Assembly (NCBI RefSeq): GCF_002775205.1
Contig: NC_036446.1
Location: 570,001 to 634,000, forward strand
Direction: 5' to 3'
Length of the DNA stretch: 64,000 nucleotides
DNA from: Xiphophorus maculatus
Lineage: Eukaryota; Chordata; Actinopteri; Cyprinodontiformes; Poeciliidae
Shown here: piece by piece, positions 33,136 through 56,061 of the stretch
Layout: the number at the start of each line of letters is the position of its first letter
Numbering within the stretch: the stretch's first letter is position 1
Position numbers and translations under genes: made by a program
Notes under the pieces: model-generated
Told to the model about the DNA's origin: nothing
The model's input: only the letters and a program-made list of their open reading frames with translations
Databases searched by the model: none

Positions 33136-35083
33136 GTTCGGGTTCGGTTCGGCTCCGGTCCGAATGGGCCCGGCTCTGCTCCGCGAACCTCTGCTGGAGC
33201 TGCTCAGATGGACCGACAGAGAAGCAGGAAACGGTTCGGAATCAAGCGTTCCGACAGCAGACAGGGTCCACTTCCGGTACTCTCCTTTCACAATAAAACT
33301 GTCCCATTTGATGAGCTGTGCTGGTTCCGACCCGCCTGGAAGTGGACCAGAACCGACCGGCTGTCAAAGTTCAAATAATAATAGTAGTAATAACCTCTGG
33401 TGTTCCTCAAGGAAACGTTCTCGGCCCGCTTCTCTTTTCTCTCCTGTTCTGTTTTCCTCTGTTATCTGCTGGCAGCAGCACACGCTGCTGCTCACATAAC
33501 CATGTTTATGTGCAGCTGTTGCCAGGCAACCGTAATCAGACTGAAACCTGAACAGCATTAAAGCCTGTTCTGCTGCTTCTCTGACCTCTGATGATCGACC
33601 TCCGGTCAGACGGATCCGCTGGATCTCAACAGATCGATCGTCATCTTAAACCCCAAATCCTCCAGATTCAGTGAAAAAATAAAGAACCAGTCGCATTTCA
33701 TTCAAACAAAATCTTTGCTGTGAGTTTCCAAAAAGAAATTCTGTAGCTTGGGAAGTTGATCTCTGGAGGAAAACTGCAGATAAAAATTCAGTTTTCATCT
33801 CTGACTTTTTATTATCGCCCAGAAATCCGTCAGTTCTGATCCAAAGCAAATGATTGTCATCGGGTTCAGAACCAAGAACGTTCTTCAAGGACCTGGACTC
33901 CTTGCTATAATCACATTTTAATTCTCCTTTAATGGAATGAAGTCCCTGCTGGCTCCTCTGAACGGGAACTTTATTTTGAAGTAGGATTTCCGCTGTTTCC
34001 GGTGAATGTGCGTCAGCAGGCACAGGAAACGGGGGCGGGGTCAGATGGAGTCACGTGGTTCATGTCTTCGGGTCGCTCGTTAATAAAGTTTGGCAGCACA
34101 ATAATAAGAAAAAGACTTTATTTATTCTATAATACATATTAATCATTAAAATATTTACTTTGATATTTAAATGTAATTGGTTATTAATATTTCCTTCAAA
34201 TAGAAACTTTAACTAAAAACACTAAAACCTCAGACAGGCCTTTATTACTCTAAGCAGAATAAATGTATTTTGTTTATTGAAGAAACACTGAAGGGTCAAC
34301 TCTTTCTCAATTCAATCAAAATGTAATTTGAAAAATTTTATCAAGATACAAACAAGTTAAATCAGATACAGGATAAAATGATTATCCACGCAAAGATATC
34401 CGACGATAAGCACCAAAACGTCCAACTGCTTCCAAAAGCAACTGAGATTTCTCTAAATATTCTAAGTTTATGTATAATTTTAAAAAACAAATCCTGCAGG
34501 CCGGTGTCTGATTTCCGCTGGTTGAAACGGCGCCCCCTGCTGGGGGGCGCCCTCTCCCCTGAAGACTCGATTCGAGCCAGGACATTAATAAGTAATAATA
34601 ATACATTAATAACGGGGGTAGACCAGACGGCCTGGAACGGAGGCCCAGGTTGACCTCTGACCTCACACTTCTTCTCCAGCCTTCCACTCTCAATTCTCAA
34701 ATTTCCACAAATCCATAACAATAATCATCAAAAATATTATTTTATTTGTAATAGTAGTTGTGTTCTTTCATTCATTTTTGTGCTTTTGACGAAACGTTTT
34801 TATCGAATTAGTTTGATTAATAAAACTTGTGTTTTTGTATTTTCTCCTGTTGGTGATTTCTCATTGTTAAAAAATTAAGACTAATAAAACAATCGGTAAG
34901 TAAAGGAGAATGAAAAATTTGTCATATTTTATTTTGTTTCAGTTTGTGTTTCTTTATTTGATATTTTCGATTATAAGTATTTTTTAATTAACTCGTATTG
35001 ATTAAATAATTAGATTTTCTCCGTTTGTTCGCTGAATTCATTGTTAATAAAGTTGGACAGAAAAATGCTAGTTTTTTACGTTA
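33136..35083. other. Divergent intergenic region between rab8 and katnb1
   Basis: Contains the RAB8 5' leader (from 33136 upward, rich in CGG/CGAACC words) and then AT-rich sequence with no gene. A CTCF-like core on the - strand lies at 34529-34545. No exon was supported on either strand. Confidence 0.45.
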
Positions 35084-35115
35084 GCGGAAGTGACGTATTG
35101 ACTCGGTTGCTAAGC
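35084..35115 (+). promoter_or_regulatory. katnb1: katnb1 core promoter elements
   Basis: GCGGAAGTGACGT (35084-35096) is an ETS site fused to a CRE half-site, common in housekeeping promoters. CGGTTGCTAAGC follows (35104-35115), resembling an RFX X-box half. The GC-rich leader begins here and an untranslated first exon probably ends in the 35.15-35.3 kb region. The exact start and donor cannot be fixed by eye. Confidence 0.4.
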
Positions 35116-35769
35116 TGCAGCAGAGATCAAACAGCCTGTCAACAGGCAGAAGTGTGGACTCGGAACCTCCTGGAGGCGGTTTAACCCGAACAGCGGTGCC
35201 GCTGCGTCCCGCAGACCCGAACCGGGAGGAGGACTCGTCAGAACCGGTCCAGTTTGCTCCGGTTCGACCTGCTAGCTAGCAGTTGCTAACCAGCTGGTTA
35301 CCCTCAGGTAGGTTTACCTGCTGGTTTCCGTTAGAGGAGCCAGCCACTGGCGCACCTGGAGTAAACCGACCAATCACGGTCCAACAGGACCGTTCGATGA
35401 TGATAGGTTCCGGGTCCAGAGTGGGAACAAACTGGGTCAGAACCTTCCTGACCCGTTTCCTGCAGAACAGTTCTGGTTCTAAGCAGGAAGTTAAGAGTCC
35501 AATGTTCACTGACCCGAACCGAACCAGCTGCCTGAGCAGAAATGGGCTAAGTGGAAGAATCAGAACCAGTCCTATTGTGCTAATACGATCTGGACCCGAA
35601 ACATGAACATCTCTTAAATGTGGAGAACTTCTCGATCGGGTTGAGGTATCTAAACTAAACCCGGACATATACCCTGGTTCCAGTTCTGACCCGGTTCTCT
35701 GGTTCTGTTCTAACCTTATTCTGTTCTGATCCGGTTCTGTTCTAACTTCCTGCAGGAGGAAGAGGCTCC

Positions 35770-35792
35770 ATGGAGAGGTCCTAATGATTTAA
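35770..35792 (+). promoter_or_regulatory. katnb1: Two overlapping minimal uORFs in katnb1 leader
   Basis: In the exon starting at 35756, an ATG at 35770 opens a four-codon frame ending TAA at 35782-35784. Its last A begins a second ATG (35784-35786), followed by one codon and TAA (35790-35792). The main start, in strong context (AATATGG), is at 35821. Terminate-then-restart geometry of this kind would favour reinitiation. Confidence 0.55.
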
Positions 35793-35820
35793 CTCCAGAA
35801 CCGGCCCAGTTTGTCCCAAT

Positions 35821-36580
35821 ATGGCTGCTGCCAGCAGCACCAAGATCTCATGGCGCCTGCGTGAGTAGAACCCGGAGGAGAGTTCTGATGCGGCCCGGTC
35901 AGGATGGGTTCTGGTTCTGAAGCGTGTCGTCCTGTTTGTCCTCAGAGGAGTTCGAGGCCCACTCCAGAACCGTGTCCTGCCTGTCTCTGGGGAAGAACTC
36001 GGGCCGCCTGCTGGCCACGGGGGGCGAGGACTGCCGCGTCAACATCTGGGCCGTCAGCAAGGCCAACTGCGTCATGGTGAGACCCGGCACCACCGGAACC
36101 AGAACCCAGCAGGTCCGGTCCGCTCACAAACAGGCTGGATGGCCGTCCGAGTCCAGCTATCAGAACATGGTTACGTTCTGAACTGGAGGTCCGGTCCAGG
36201 ATCTGCTGTTAACTTTACAAACGGGGAGGGAACCATCTTGGCTCTGACCCGTTCTCTGTTCTGACCCATTATGGGTTCTGACTCGTTTCTCTCTCAGAGC
36301 TTGACGGGTCATAAGAACCCGGTGGAGTGCGTCCAGTTCAGCGTGTCAGAGGAGCAGGTTGCAGCTGGTTCCCAGTCTGGATCCATTCGAGTCTGGGACT
36401 TGGAGGCTGCCAAGAGTAAGGCTACTTCCTGTCCTCCAACCTGCTACTTCCTGTTTCTGACCTGCTACTTCCTGTCCTCAGTTCTGCGGACTCTGATGGG
36501 ACACAAAGCGAACATCACGGGTCTCGGCTTCCACCCGTTTGGAAACTTCCTGGCCTCCAGCTCTGTGGACACCAACATAA

Positions 36581-36678
<98 letters not shown>

Positions 36679-39600
36679 AGTCTTGGTGTGTTTTCCAGCT
36701 CTGGGACGTCCGGAGGAAAGGATACGTGTTTCGCTACAAGGTCAGATCTTCAGATCCAGATCAGTAGTTCTCTGTGGTCCAAGAATTTGCATGTGACCTG
36801 ATCCAGAACCACCTGATCCAGAACCACCTGATCCAGAAGCCTGGTTCTGGCTCTGAATTAGTCTTTCCCATTGTGAAGCAACGTGAAACATTTTGCTTCA
36901 CCATCTTTCCATAACGTTTTTTATAACATTCTGAATTTACAAAAAAGAAACACTTCCTTATATTTTAACAGTTTATTGGGTCAGCTTTATTATACTGACT
37001 GAATAAATGCATTATGAGACATATTTACACAACATAACAAGACAGGAACTTATTAGGCTGAATAGAAATAATAAGATACTCGTCATAAAGTTTCCAGTTC
37101 AGCTCCTTGTTGCCTCTCAGCTGCTGGTTCTTTAAGGAATATTAAAACTTTTCTCCATGAAATGACTTAATTAACGACATGCCTTAAAATAAGCATCTTT
37201 GCATTAAGGTCTGTAAACCAGCTAAATAACACTTTAAAATCTTACATGACCTTTAAAATATATTTTAGAAATATATACTTTAGTTTTAAAATAAATGTTT
37301 AGCTCTAAAACAATATTTCTGGTATTTCTAGTCATTCTGATCACGAATAAAAGCAACATTTTTATTAGACTCATAATTAGTAAAAGTTATTTAGGGCCAC
37401 GGTGGAAGATCCAAAGAGCCGATTTTGGCCCCTGAGCCACAGGCTGGAGACCCCTGGACTAAACACACCTTATTAGACTTTAATCCAGTCAGAACCCGGA
37501 GGTTCTGGATGGGTTCTGGAGTCAGTGGATCAGGAAAGCTGCTGGCTCAGGTTCTGGATCGGATCGGTTGGATCAGAGAAAACCAGCAGTTCAAGTTCTG
37601 ATAGAACCTGCTGTGGACTCTGGATCAGAACAGTCAGAGGTTCTGCTGTTTAGTGGTTCTGTGTTCCAGAACCGGGTTCTGTCTGATGTCGGCTCGGTTC
37701 TACAGGGTCACACAGACGCTGTGAGGAGTTTGGCCTTCAGTCCGGACGGGAAGTGGTTAGCCTCGGCTAGCGACGACTGCACCGTGAAGGTAAACATCGA
37801 CCCAGAACCCATCAGAACTGACTCAGAACCCATCAGAATCATGTTGCTGTCTGAGAAGCTGACCCAGTCCCTCAGAATCCAGCAGAACTCTGACCGGGTT
37901 CTGATTTCAGCAGCTGTTTCAGTAACTTCAGACAGAACCGAGTCGGTTCCGCTCAGCTGGTTCTGGTTCTGTCTCTGCAGCTGTGGGACCTGTTCCAGGG
38001 GAAAACCATCACAGAGTTCAAGTCGCACTCGGCGGCCGTCGGCGCGGTCCAGTTCCATCCCAACGAGTACCTGCTGGCGTCCGGCAGCGTCGACAGGTCC
38101 GGCTCCGCTCCGGCTCCGCTCCGGCTCCAGAACCTCTGTCAGAACCTCTGTCTCCATGAAGACCAGAGGTCAAAGGTTGAAGAGGAAGAAACTGATTCTG
38201 GGTCTCAACAGATCCACTGTAAATCTGAAAAGTGTGGTGTGCTCCTAACACACATTAATGCTGCTGTAGAACCTGGCCTGCTTCGACCAGAACCAGAACC
38301 TCCCTGTCCTGCTGCTGGATCACAATAACATTCACACCACACTTTTCAGATTTTTATTTGTTAGAACTACAAATCTTTTCCTTCCTCCTCACCGTTTGAG
38401 CTCCTCTCTGCTGGTCCAGCACAGAAAGCCGGTCTGGTCCAGTAGAACCGTTCTGGTCGGCCCGGTTCTGCTGGACCAGGTCAGACGGCCTCAGTGTCCT
38501 CCCGTCTCCTGCAGGAGCATCAAGCTGTGGGACCTGGAGAAGTTCACCAGGGTCGGCTCTCTGGAGGGAGACACGTCTGCCGTGAGGTGAGCTCCATCAA
38601 CCTGACCTCTGACCCCGCCCCGTACGCCACGGTGACCTATGACCCCTCCTCCAGGTGCCTGCTGTTCAGCCCGGACGGCTCCTGCCTCTACAGCGGCGCC
38701 TCGGACTCCCTGCGGGTTTTCGGCTGGGAACCGGATCGATGCTTCGACACGGTTCCGGTCGGCTGGGGAAAAGTATCGGACCTGGCCGTCTGCAACCAGC
38801 AGCTGGTGAGCGGCCCTGCCCCTGCGTAGCCCCGCCCCCTCCCCTGCCAGCGTTTCTAACGGCGCCATCTCTGTCCGTGCCTCAGATCGGCGTGTCCCAC
38901 CAGCTGTCCAGCGTCTCGTCCTTCGTGGTGGACCTGAAGCGGGTGAAGCAGAGCGGTGGCGCCGTGATCCAGGGGATCGTCCGGGACGACCGGCCGCTCA
39001 CCGATCCGGCGGAACCCAGAGCAGCAGCGCTGCGGCGCAACTACGACAGACCCGCCACCGCCTGCAGCTCCCACAGGTCGGCATTGGGGGGCGCCGACCG
39101 TCTGGGGCTGTGATGTCACGGGGTTAACGGCTGCTGTGATGTCATCAGGATGAAGCGCTCAGACACCGATAGGCGGAGCCCCGATGGAGAGAGGCGGAGC
39201 CAGAGCGAGGACGAGGCGGAGGACAAGCAGCCGTCAGCCGAGATCCACAACGCCGACGACTACAGAGAGATCTTCCAGCCCAAACGCGCCATCTGTAGGT
39301 GGAACAGAGCAATTACCCCTGGCGAGGCCACGCCCCTTCCTCTGCAGGCTCCGCCCCTCGCTCCACTCACACACACCTAGTGCAGCCGTCATGTTCCTGA
39401 GTATTCATTAGAATATTAAATTATCAATTAGTATTAATTGGACTACTGGAGTATCAATTAGAATATTGAATTCTCCGTATTTTCCGGACTACAGAGCGCC
39501 CCCCACTGTGAGCCACACCCACAAAGGTTTTAATAAAACACTGGAAACGTGTATATACAAGCCGCTGGTCTCTCTGCTGCTCTCGGTTTTCCACAAGGGG

Positions 39601-41796
39601 GCAGCAGAGGGCTGTGCCCTAATAAACCTGCTGGATCTATTAGGACGCAGCTCTGCGTGTCCAACGCCGAACCATGACCCGTTCAGGCCGAGCTCACGGG
39701 CAGAACAGCGGCTCTTTCTCCTTCCTGTCCTGCCACTTCGATAACCTTCAACTTAAAGCTGCTTCATATTTCCATGATGAGGGCTTGAAAACATTCCTCC
39801 GTCGTGCCTGCTGCTGGCATGAGCTTGTTCTAAATGAAAATCAGCGCTTTCTTCTTTGATTAACAATTTTGACTTCCAATGAAAAGCCTCATCGGCTACA
39901 AACCGCCTGGTTCAAAACGTGGGGAAAACGTAGCGACTTATAGTCCGAAAAATACGGTATTAATAATTCTTCTAACTACCTGTTGCTAGGTAACACATCT
40001 ACCTGTTGCTAACCATCCAGGTGTGTTTGTGTCTCTCAGCTCGAACTCCTCCCAGGATGTCGGAGCCGTTTCCTGCTCCTCCTGAAGACGGTGAGTTTTC
40101 CTGGAACTCAGCTGCTCCTCAGTAATCTGATTACTTCCTTCCCCAGGCAGAGTCTCACCTGCCCGGGTCAAGGGTCAGGGGTCAGAAGGGGGATTCTGCT
40201 GGCCGGTTTGGTCTGACTCAGCAAGAAGATAACCCAGCTGTGGTTACAACCCTTCACAATAAAAGCGGGGCGTGTTTGTAACTGTTTCCTGTTCCTGTTA
40301 GAGAGCGTGACGGCTGTCGGCCGGCAGCTGAAGGACATGATGCTGCCGTCTCCCGACAAGCAGCAGGTCAGTGAATGCAGCATCATCTCTGCAGCCCTGC
40401 TCTGATTGGACCACAGACATGTGACCTCGCTGCTCTCTCAGGCTCCGCCCCTCGCCACCTCCACCCCAATCCAGAGGGTCGAACCCACAGTGGTCGCCTT
40501 CACCAAGCCGTGTAGCCCCGCCCCCAGCAGCCAGCCTGCCCCTCCCACCAGGCCGCCGCCATTGCCGCGGGTGATCCCGAGCAGCCGCAACGAGCCGCTG
40601 GGACTCAACGTGGCCGACTTCCTGCCGGTGAGCTTTCCATTTCCTCTGAGCCGCCAGAACTTCCTGTTAGCGCTGCTAACTGTGTCTGGCTGCAGTCCCC
40701 AGCCAACCACCGGGGCGGCGCTCTCACCGACGACGGCGCTCTGGCACAGATCAACAAAGGTCACGACACTATGTGTGTGATGCTGAGCAGCCGCCAGCGC
40801 AACCTGCAGACGGTCCGGTCCGTCTGGACCCGCGACGACGTCAAGGTGAGCCGCCGCTCACCACAGTAATCTGATTACTTCCTGTCCTGACACTAAGGAC
40901 CGTTTGTCTGCGCAGAGCGCTCTGGACGCCGCCGTGTCCATGAACGATCTGTCCATCGTAGTGGACGTCCTGAACATCGTCAACCTGCAGCCGTGAGACA
41001 CACACACACACACACACACCCACACGCCTACACACACACCCCCACACGCCTACACACACACCCCCACACGCCTACACACACACCCCCACACGCCTACACA
41101 CACACCCCTGCCTGTCTGTCTTTATGGGGACTTTCCATTGACTTCCATTCATTTCTGCAGCCCAACTTTAATCCTCATCCCAACCAAAACTCAATTCACA
41201 CCTTAGTCCTAAATCTGACCCCTGACCCAAAAACAGCGTCTCCCTTTGGGCGGAGTGTGTGCGCTCCATCCTTCCTGGGAGCGTTTGGGTTGGAACCAGC
41301 AGCTTGTGGTTCTGTTTCAGCTCCTTGTGGAAACTGGACCTCTGCACCACGGTTCTCCCTCAGATCGACAAGCTGCTGCAGAGCAAATACGAGAGGTGAG
41401 ACCCAACCAGAACCAGAACCAGGGGATGGGTCTGGGTCAGCACCAGAACCTGACCCTGGTTCTGTTTGCAGCTACATGCAGACCGGCTCCACGTCGCTGA
41501 AGCTCATCATGAAACATTTCTGGACTCTGATCTGCGATACGCTCAGGGCGTCGCCGGCGGTGGGGGTGGACATCACCGGGGAGGAGCGGTGAGTCACCAG
41601 CAGGGGGCGGCGCAGGGCCGCGGCCCACCTCTGACCTTTGACCTCTGTCTGCAGGCACCAGAAGTGCCGGGAGTGCTGCCGCTACCTGAAGAACCTGAGC
41701 AACGTGGTGAAGAACCGGGCCGGCCAGGCCGGTCGCCATGGCAGCGCCTTCAAGGAGCTGCAGCTGCTGATGGCGCCGCTGGACGAGGCGCTGTGA
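35821..41796 (+). CDS. katnb1: Katanin p80 WD40 subunit B1
   Basis: The regulatory subunit of the microtubule-severing katanin complex; it targets p60 (KATNA1) to centrosomes and spindle poles. Coding exons: 35821-35860, 35946-36076, 36298-36415, 36482-36582, 36699-36740, 37706-37789, 37981-38096, 38515-38586, 38655-38805, 38886-39076, 39149-39294, 40040-40090, 40302-40366, 40442-40627, 40696-40845, 40916-40992, 41321-41395, 41472-41588, 41655-41796. They total 2055 nt, 684 aa (human 655). Six WD40 repeats come first ([53 protein letters not shown]), then a disordered linker (FQPKRAI, RTPPR) and the C-terminal con80 domain that binds p60 ([28 protein letters not shown]). All phases agree. The exon 8 donor (GTCCGG) is weak. 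Confidence 0.95.
36583..36674 (+). repeat. GT tract starting at katnb1 exon 5 donor
   Basis: About 46 GT units. The exon 5/intron boundary (ends at 36582, AAAG|GTGTGT) is the first unit of the tract, so the donor itself belongs to the microsatellite. Confidence 0.95.
37384..37465. mobile_element. hAT-like terminal fragment
   Basis: On the - strand CAGGGGTCTCCAGCCTGTGG followed by CTCAGGGGCCAAAATCGGCT matches the familiar end of vertebrate hAT-type non-autonomous repeats (CAGGGGTCTCCAACCT...). It lies in katnb1 intron 36741-37705, much of which (36880-37380) is AT-rich and may be the rest of the element. Confidence 0.45.
39475..39957. mobile_element. Non-autonomous DNA transposon with CCGTATTTTYCGGACTA ends
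   Basis: The left end CCGTATTTTCCGGACTACAG (39475) and the right end, which is the inverse of CCGTATTTTTCGGACTATAA and ends at 39957, form about 17-20 bp imperfect terminal inverted repeats of a 483-bp element in katnb1 intron 39295-40039. This end sequence is a very common vertebrate MITE type. It has no coding capacity; the internal reading frames are spurious. Confidence 0.7.
41028..41106. repeat. 22-bp CA-rich minisatellite in katnb1 intron
   Basis: About four units of CCTACACACACACCCCCACA plus CG follow a plain CA tract (40997-41020), starting a few bases after the exon 17 donor (40993). A copy of the dispersed repeat (41112-41250) adjoins it. Confidence 0.8.
41112..41250 (+). repeat. 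Dispersed repeat, copy B
   Basis: Shares the GACTTTCCATTGACTTCC to AAAAACAGCGT segment with copy A at 14960-15170 at high identity, and is likewise preceded by CA repeats, but lacks the 15-bp inverted repeat end. It lies in katnb1 intron 40993-41320. Confidence 0.6.
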
Positions 41797-41942
41797 CCCG
41801 CTCTGGACCGGACCAGATGCGCTTTGGACAGAACCAACAATGTTTTACAGTTTCAATGTTGGATAAAGCTCCAGAACCGGGCCGGAGCTCCAGAACCGGG
41901 TCTGTTCAGTTTGTTTTATTTCTGCGGTTCAAGCTTTTTCTA

Positions 41943-42537
41943 ATTAAATCATTTCCAGAACTTCAGAAGAACGTTTGAATTGAACCGGATCAGAACCGTT
42001 CATGAAGCAGCGGCATGGTTCTGCTTATCGACCTGTTTGGCCTGGTCCGGATCCGTCGGCTCTGACAGCAGATCAGAACCTCTGCACCCGACAAGCTCAG
42101 TAATCCAATATATTGCAGCCTGCTGCCAGCTGATTGGCTCATTATGCACGAAGCTGCTCCATGATTGGACGGCAGGAACCGGCCGAATCGTCTGATTGGC
42201 CGATAGAGCTGTGAAAGGAAAATGCTGGAAGCTCTAACTGAAGATTAATCTGGATTATTACTTCATAAACTGTAATCCCAGAGTGAGAATCTGATTTTTT
42301 CAGGTTGTTTATAGAAATTCAAAGTTTTTTTTGTTTTTTTAAATATTCTGACCAAAAGCTGCAGCTGGCAGCGTCCAGGTGTCTCACCTGGACAGTTTAG
42401 TTTTATTTTGCATAAATAAATAAGTTTTTCCTGAGTTTTTTCCGTCTGCTGAAATGTTTTTTCTTGTAGGAAAACATTTAGCAGATTAATCTGCAGCAAC
42501 AACCAAACGATCAGAAAGTTTCAGGAAGTTTAATAAA
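41943..42537. terminator. Convergent poly(A) region of katnb1 and kifc3
   Basis: The + strand has ATTAAA (41943-41948), AATAAA (42415-42420) and AATAAA (42532-42537) for katnb1. The - strand has AATAAA (42402-42407) and ATTAAA (42529-42534) for kifc3. The two 42.53-kb signals overlap base for base and the 42.4-kb pair is 8 bp apart, so the two 3' UTRs probably overlap. Confidence 0.5.
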
Positions 42538-42906
42538 AACATTTAGAAAACAGACGGACCGGATCCTGGCCGGTTCTGGAGCAGAACCGCTCCAGAGTCC
42601 AAACGCGAATAAGATCCAACCAGATTACAACATTTACAGGTCAAAGTTCAACTAAATAAAAACCATGCAGCCTGCGGGGGGCGCTGCTGCTGGGAAGCAA
42701 CCTCAGAGTAAAGTGCAAAAACAACAGAAGAAATTCTGAGGACTCAGTTCTCTAGAGAGGAACTGTTCAGTTCGTTCAGTTCAGGAGGAAGAGTCTGCTC
42801 TTCTTCATCGTCAGAAGTCCTCACACTCCAGCAGCAGTTCTGGCCCGATTCGGTGAGGTCCGGTCCACTAGCAGAAGTACTCTCGGTTCTGGACGTCCTG
42901 CGTCTC

Positions 42907-53368
<10,462 letters not shown>

Positions 53369-54495
53369 GCTGCCGTCCAGCCATCCACTCAGAACATCGA
53401 TCCGCTGCAGGTCCGATCGGACCGACCTGCAGCAGCTGATCGGGATGAAGCTAATCTGATAATCCCAGCAGCAGATGGTCCATTAGCTGGGCGGGTCAGA
53501 ACCGGCAGGAAGAACTCTCACTGAGTCTTAAACTACGGAGGAAAATATCGATCGCCAAAAACCCATCAATCGCTGGCCTGGAGGTACACGGGTCAGAATC
53601 TTCTGCGGCTCGGTCCGATCGCCATCAGAACATCCTGATGGGTCGGTCTGACTGACTACCCTAACCTAACAGGAACAACGATCAGAACCGGTCCGCCCCA
53701 AAACCACACAGGTTCAGACAGAACAGACACAGGTGAAACTCCTGTTACCATGGCAACAGAGAACCGGTCAATGTGGAGCGAAACACAAATAAAGAGTTTA
53801 ATATTTAAATAATTTTATTTAAGAGGAACAGAGACCGCGCTGCGTTCACTGACCTCTGTAAAAACCAGTTCTCATCCCAAAACAACGCCGCCATTAAAAC
53901 TACTGATACTACGATCAGAACCAGCAGCAGAACCGGATCAGAACCAGCAGCAGTGATTTCTGGGCTACAGAGACAAAACCAGCCATTTATTTTACTATTT
54001 GTGGACAAATCTTGAAAACGTTAAATATGTTTCACAAATGAAAACGATCCAATCTGTTTGGGTCAAAATAAATTATTAGCTGTGAAAACTAAACTATTTT
54101 TTTATGATTTAAATTATTTTGTTTAGGGTCTAATATATTTTGTAATTTTTCCTAAAACGATGGCCTCAGGCAAAAAAATTAAAAATCTATTTTGGCAAAA
54201 AAATCGCCATTATTTTATGAAAGTGGGGATATACTGTATTACTGTATTATGTATTATAATAGTTCAATAGTATAATAATTAACTACTTTTCTCTTCCTGA
54301 GCAGAACCACAGCCATATTCATTCAGAACTGACCCGGTCCAGCTGTTGAACAGAACCAGAACCTGTTGGGTCAGAGGTCGATGGGTCAGGCTGGAAGCAT
54401 CGGCCTCCTCTGGAAAGATCAATAGCCGATCAATACCGATCAGCAGCTCCGTCTGACTTCCAGCCTAAAGACAAGAGGGCGACAAAAATACCTGG

Positions 54496-54602
54496 CTGAG
54501 GCCCCGCCCCCACCTGCTGCTAGCTGGTTAGCTAGCTGCTGCCCGCTCTGAGGCCCCGCCCCCACCTGCTGCTAGCTGGTTAGCTAGCTGCTGCCCGCTC
54601 TG
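54496..54602. repeat. 52-bp tandem duplication with GC boxes
   Basis: GAGGCCCCGCCCCCACCTGC through GCTGCCCGCTCT occurs twice in a row, identical by eye. Each copy has a CCCCGCCCCC Sp1-type box and a GCTAGCTGGTTAGCTAGC palindrome. It lies upstream of the kifc3 first coding exon, near the candidate promoter at 55.0 kb. Confidence 0.85.
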
Positions 54603-54659
54603 CAGCAGAAACAGGAGCTGCTGCATCAGGTTACAGAGCTGCACGTCTGCTGCTGCAGC

Positions 54660-54801
54660 CGCTCCTCCGTTCATCCATCCATCCGTTCATCCATCCATCC
54701 ATCCGTTCATCCATCCATCCATCCCTTACCTCCCGGGAGCCTCCTCCTCATCCCTTCATCTTCCTCAGAGCTGCAGCTTCATGGCGACAAACGGCAGCAG
54801 G

Positions 54802-54870
<69 letters not shown>
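54660..54870. repeat. ATCC and CA/CT simple repeats
   Basis: ATCC/GTTC units (54670-54724), then a CT run and about 26 CA units (54818-54870). They lie in the presumed kifc3 5' region. Confidence 0.85.
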
Positions 54871-54871
<1 letters not shown>

Positions 54872-54959
54872 ATCTCTCTCTCTCTCTGCTTCCTTCCTCC
54901 GTTTCCCTAGCAACAGCAGAGCAGCGTCACACCCCCAGAAGCCCCTCCTTCACAGACGG

Positions 54960-55040
54960 ATTAATATTTCAGCGGAGCGGCCCCTCCCCCACCTGCTGCA
55001 CCGCTGATTGGCTGATCTGGCTCCGTGACGTCACGGGAAG
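54960..55040 (-). promoter_or_regulatory. kifc3: Candidate kifc3 proximal promoter (CRE, CCAAT, GC box)
   Basis: A perfect palindromic CRE, CCGTGACGTCACGG (55023-55036), a CCAAT box on the - strand (55006-55011) and a GC box (GGGGGAGGGGCC on -, about 54980-54992) sit in line 1.6 kb upstream of the exon with the modelled ATG. Order and spacing suit a - strand TATA-less promoter with a start near 54.9 kb. No transcript evidence. Confidence 0.45.
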
Positions 55041-56061
55041 CAGCTTCTGCTCGTTAGTTTGAAGAACAGCTTCGTCTAGTTTCTGTTATTGAAAACTTTT
55101 ATGCATGTTTTCTGCTCACTAACTAGTTAGCAAACTACAGCAGTTAGCAAGTAATATATTTAGGTTGAAGCTAGACTTCTACAAATCTTCAGCTTCAACC
55201 TAAATATTTAGTTTAAAGATAAATATTTATGCTAGCTAATATTAGCCTAGCTAATATTTAGCTAGCATAGCTGGAGGTCAGACTGCAGATCATCTTCATC
55301 ATGATGATGACTATGAAACCAAAGGACCAACATCTGGGCCGAGAGGTAAGCTGACAGGAAGTGACATCACTGAAACGCTCTGGTCCACCAAAATCCATGT
55401 ATAAACCAAAGATTCTCCTTACTGTTATTTTTGTGTTTCGTTTCCATGGAAACAGCCAGGAAGTGACCCGTTTTAATGGTTCTGTTCCAGTCTGAGCTGT
55501 AGTGCAGCTTATTGCAGGGAAAATCTTTCCATTGTGGAAACTAGCATTAGCATTAGTTAATACTAGTTAGCATTAGCCGATGCTATGTTTTTATTCATAT
55601 AACAAATGTGTTTTTAATGTTTCCCATCAGCAACTTGATTCTCTGGATGACTGATAATTTTCCATGTTTTTGAGCCCTTTAAACAATTGTTGCTATAAAA
55701 TGTTCAAGTCATTTTCAGTTTTGAACAAACTTGATGTGACATTTTGGTTTTGGTTTTGGTCATTCTCTTCTTACAACTTAAAAGTAATAATTCGCAACAA
55801 AATCAGAAACTGAGTCTTAATGGTTAGCGTTAGCCTCCGGTAAGTTTTTCTTTTATGTTTAGCTTTGATTTAGCATTAGCTTCTGCTAAATTTTGATATG
55901 AAGACTCTCGTTAGGCGAATAGAAGCTAGCTTGTGAAGCTAACTTCCTGGCTAGCTGCACCTACTAACTACTGATGATTTCAATGCAAACATTTATTCTC
56001 CAATCAGAACCAGAACCTTAAACTGCTCCGGTTTCATCCCCGGCCCGGTTCTGCTCCTCAC
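55041..56061. other. Gene-poor stretch upstream of candidate kifc3 promoter
   Basis: AT-rich sequence with many GCTAGC/TTAGCATTAGC words and no exon. Runs up to the alternative exon at 56.06 kb. Confidence 0.4.
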
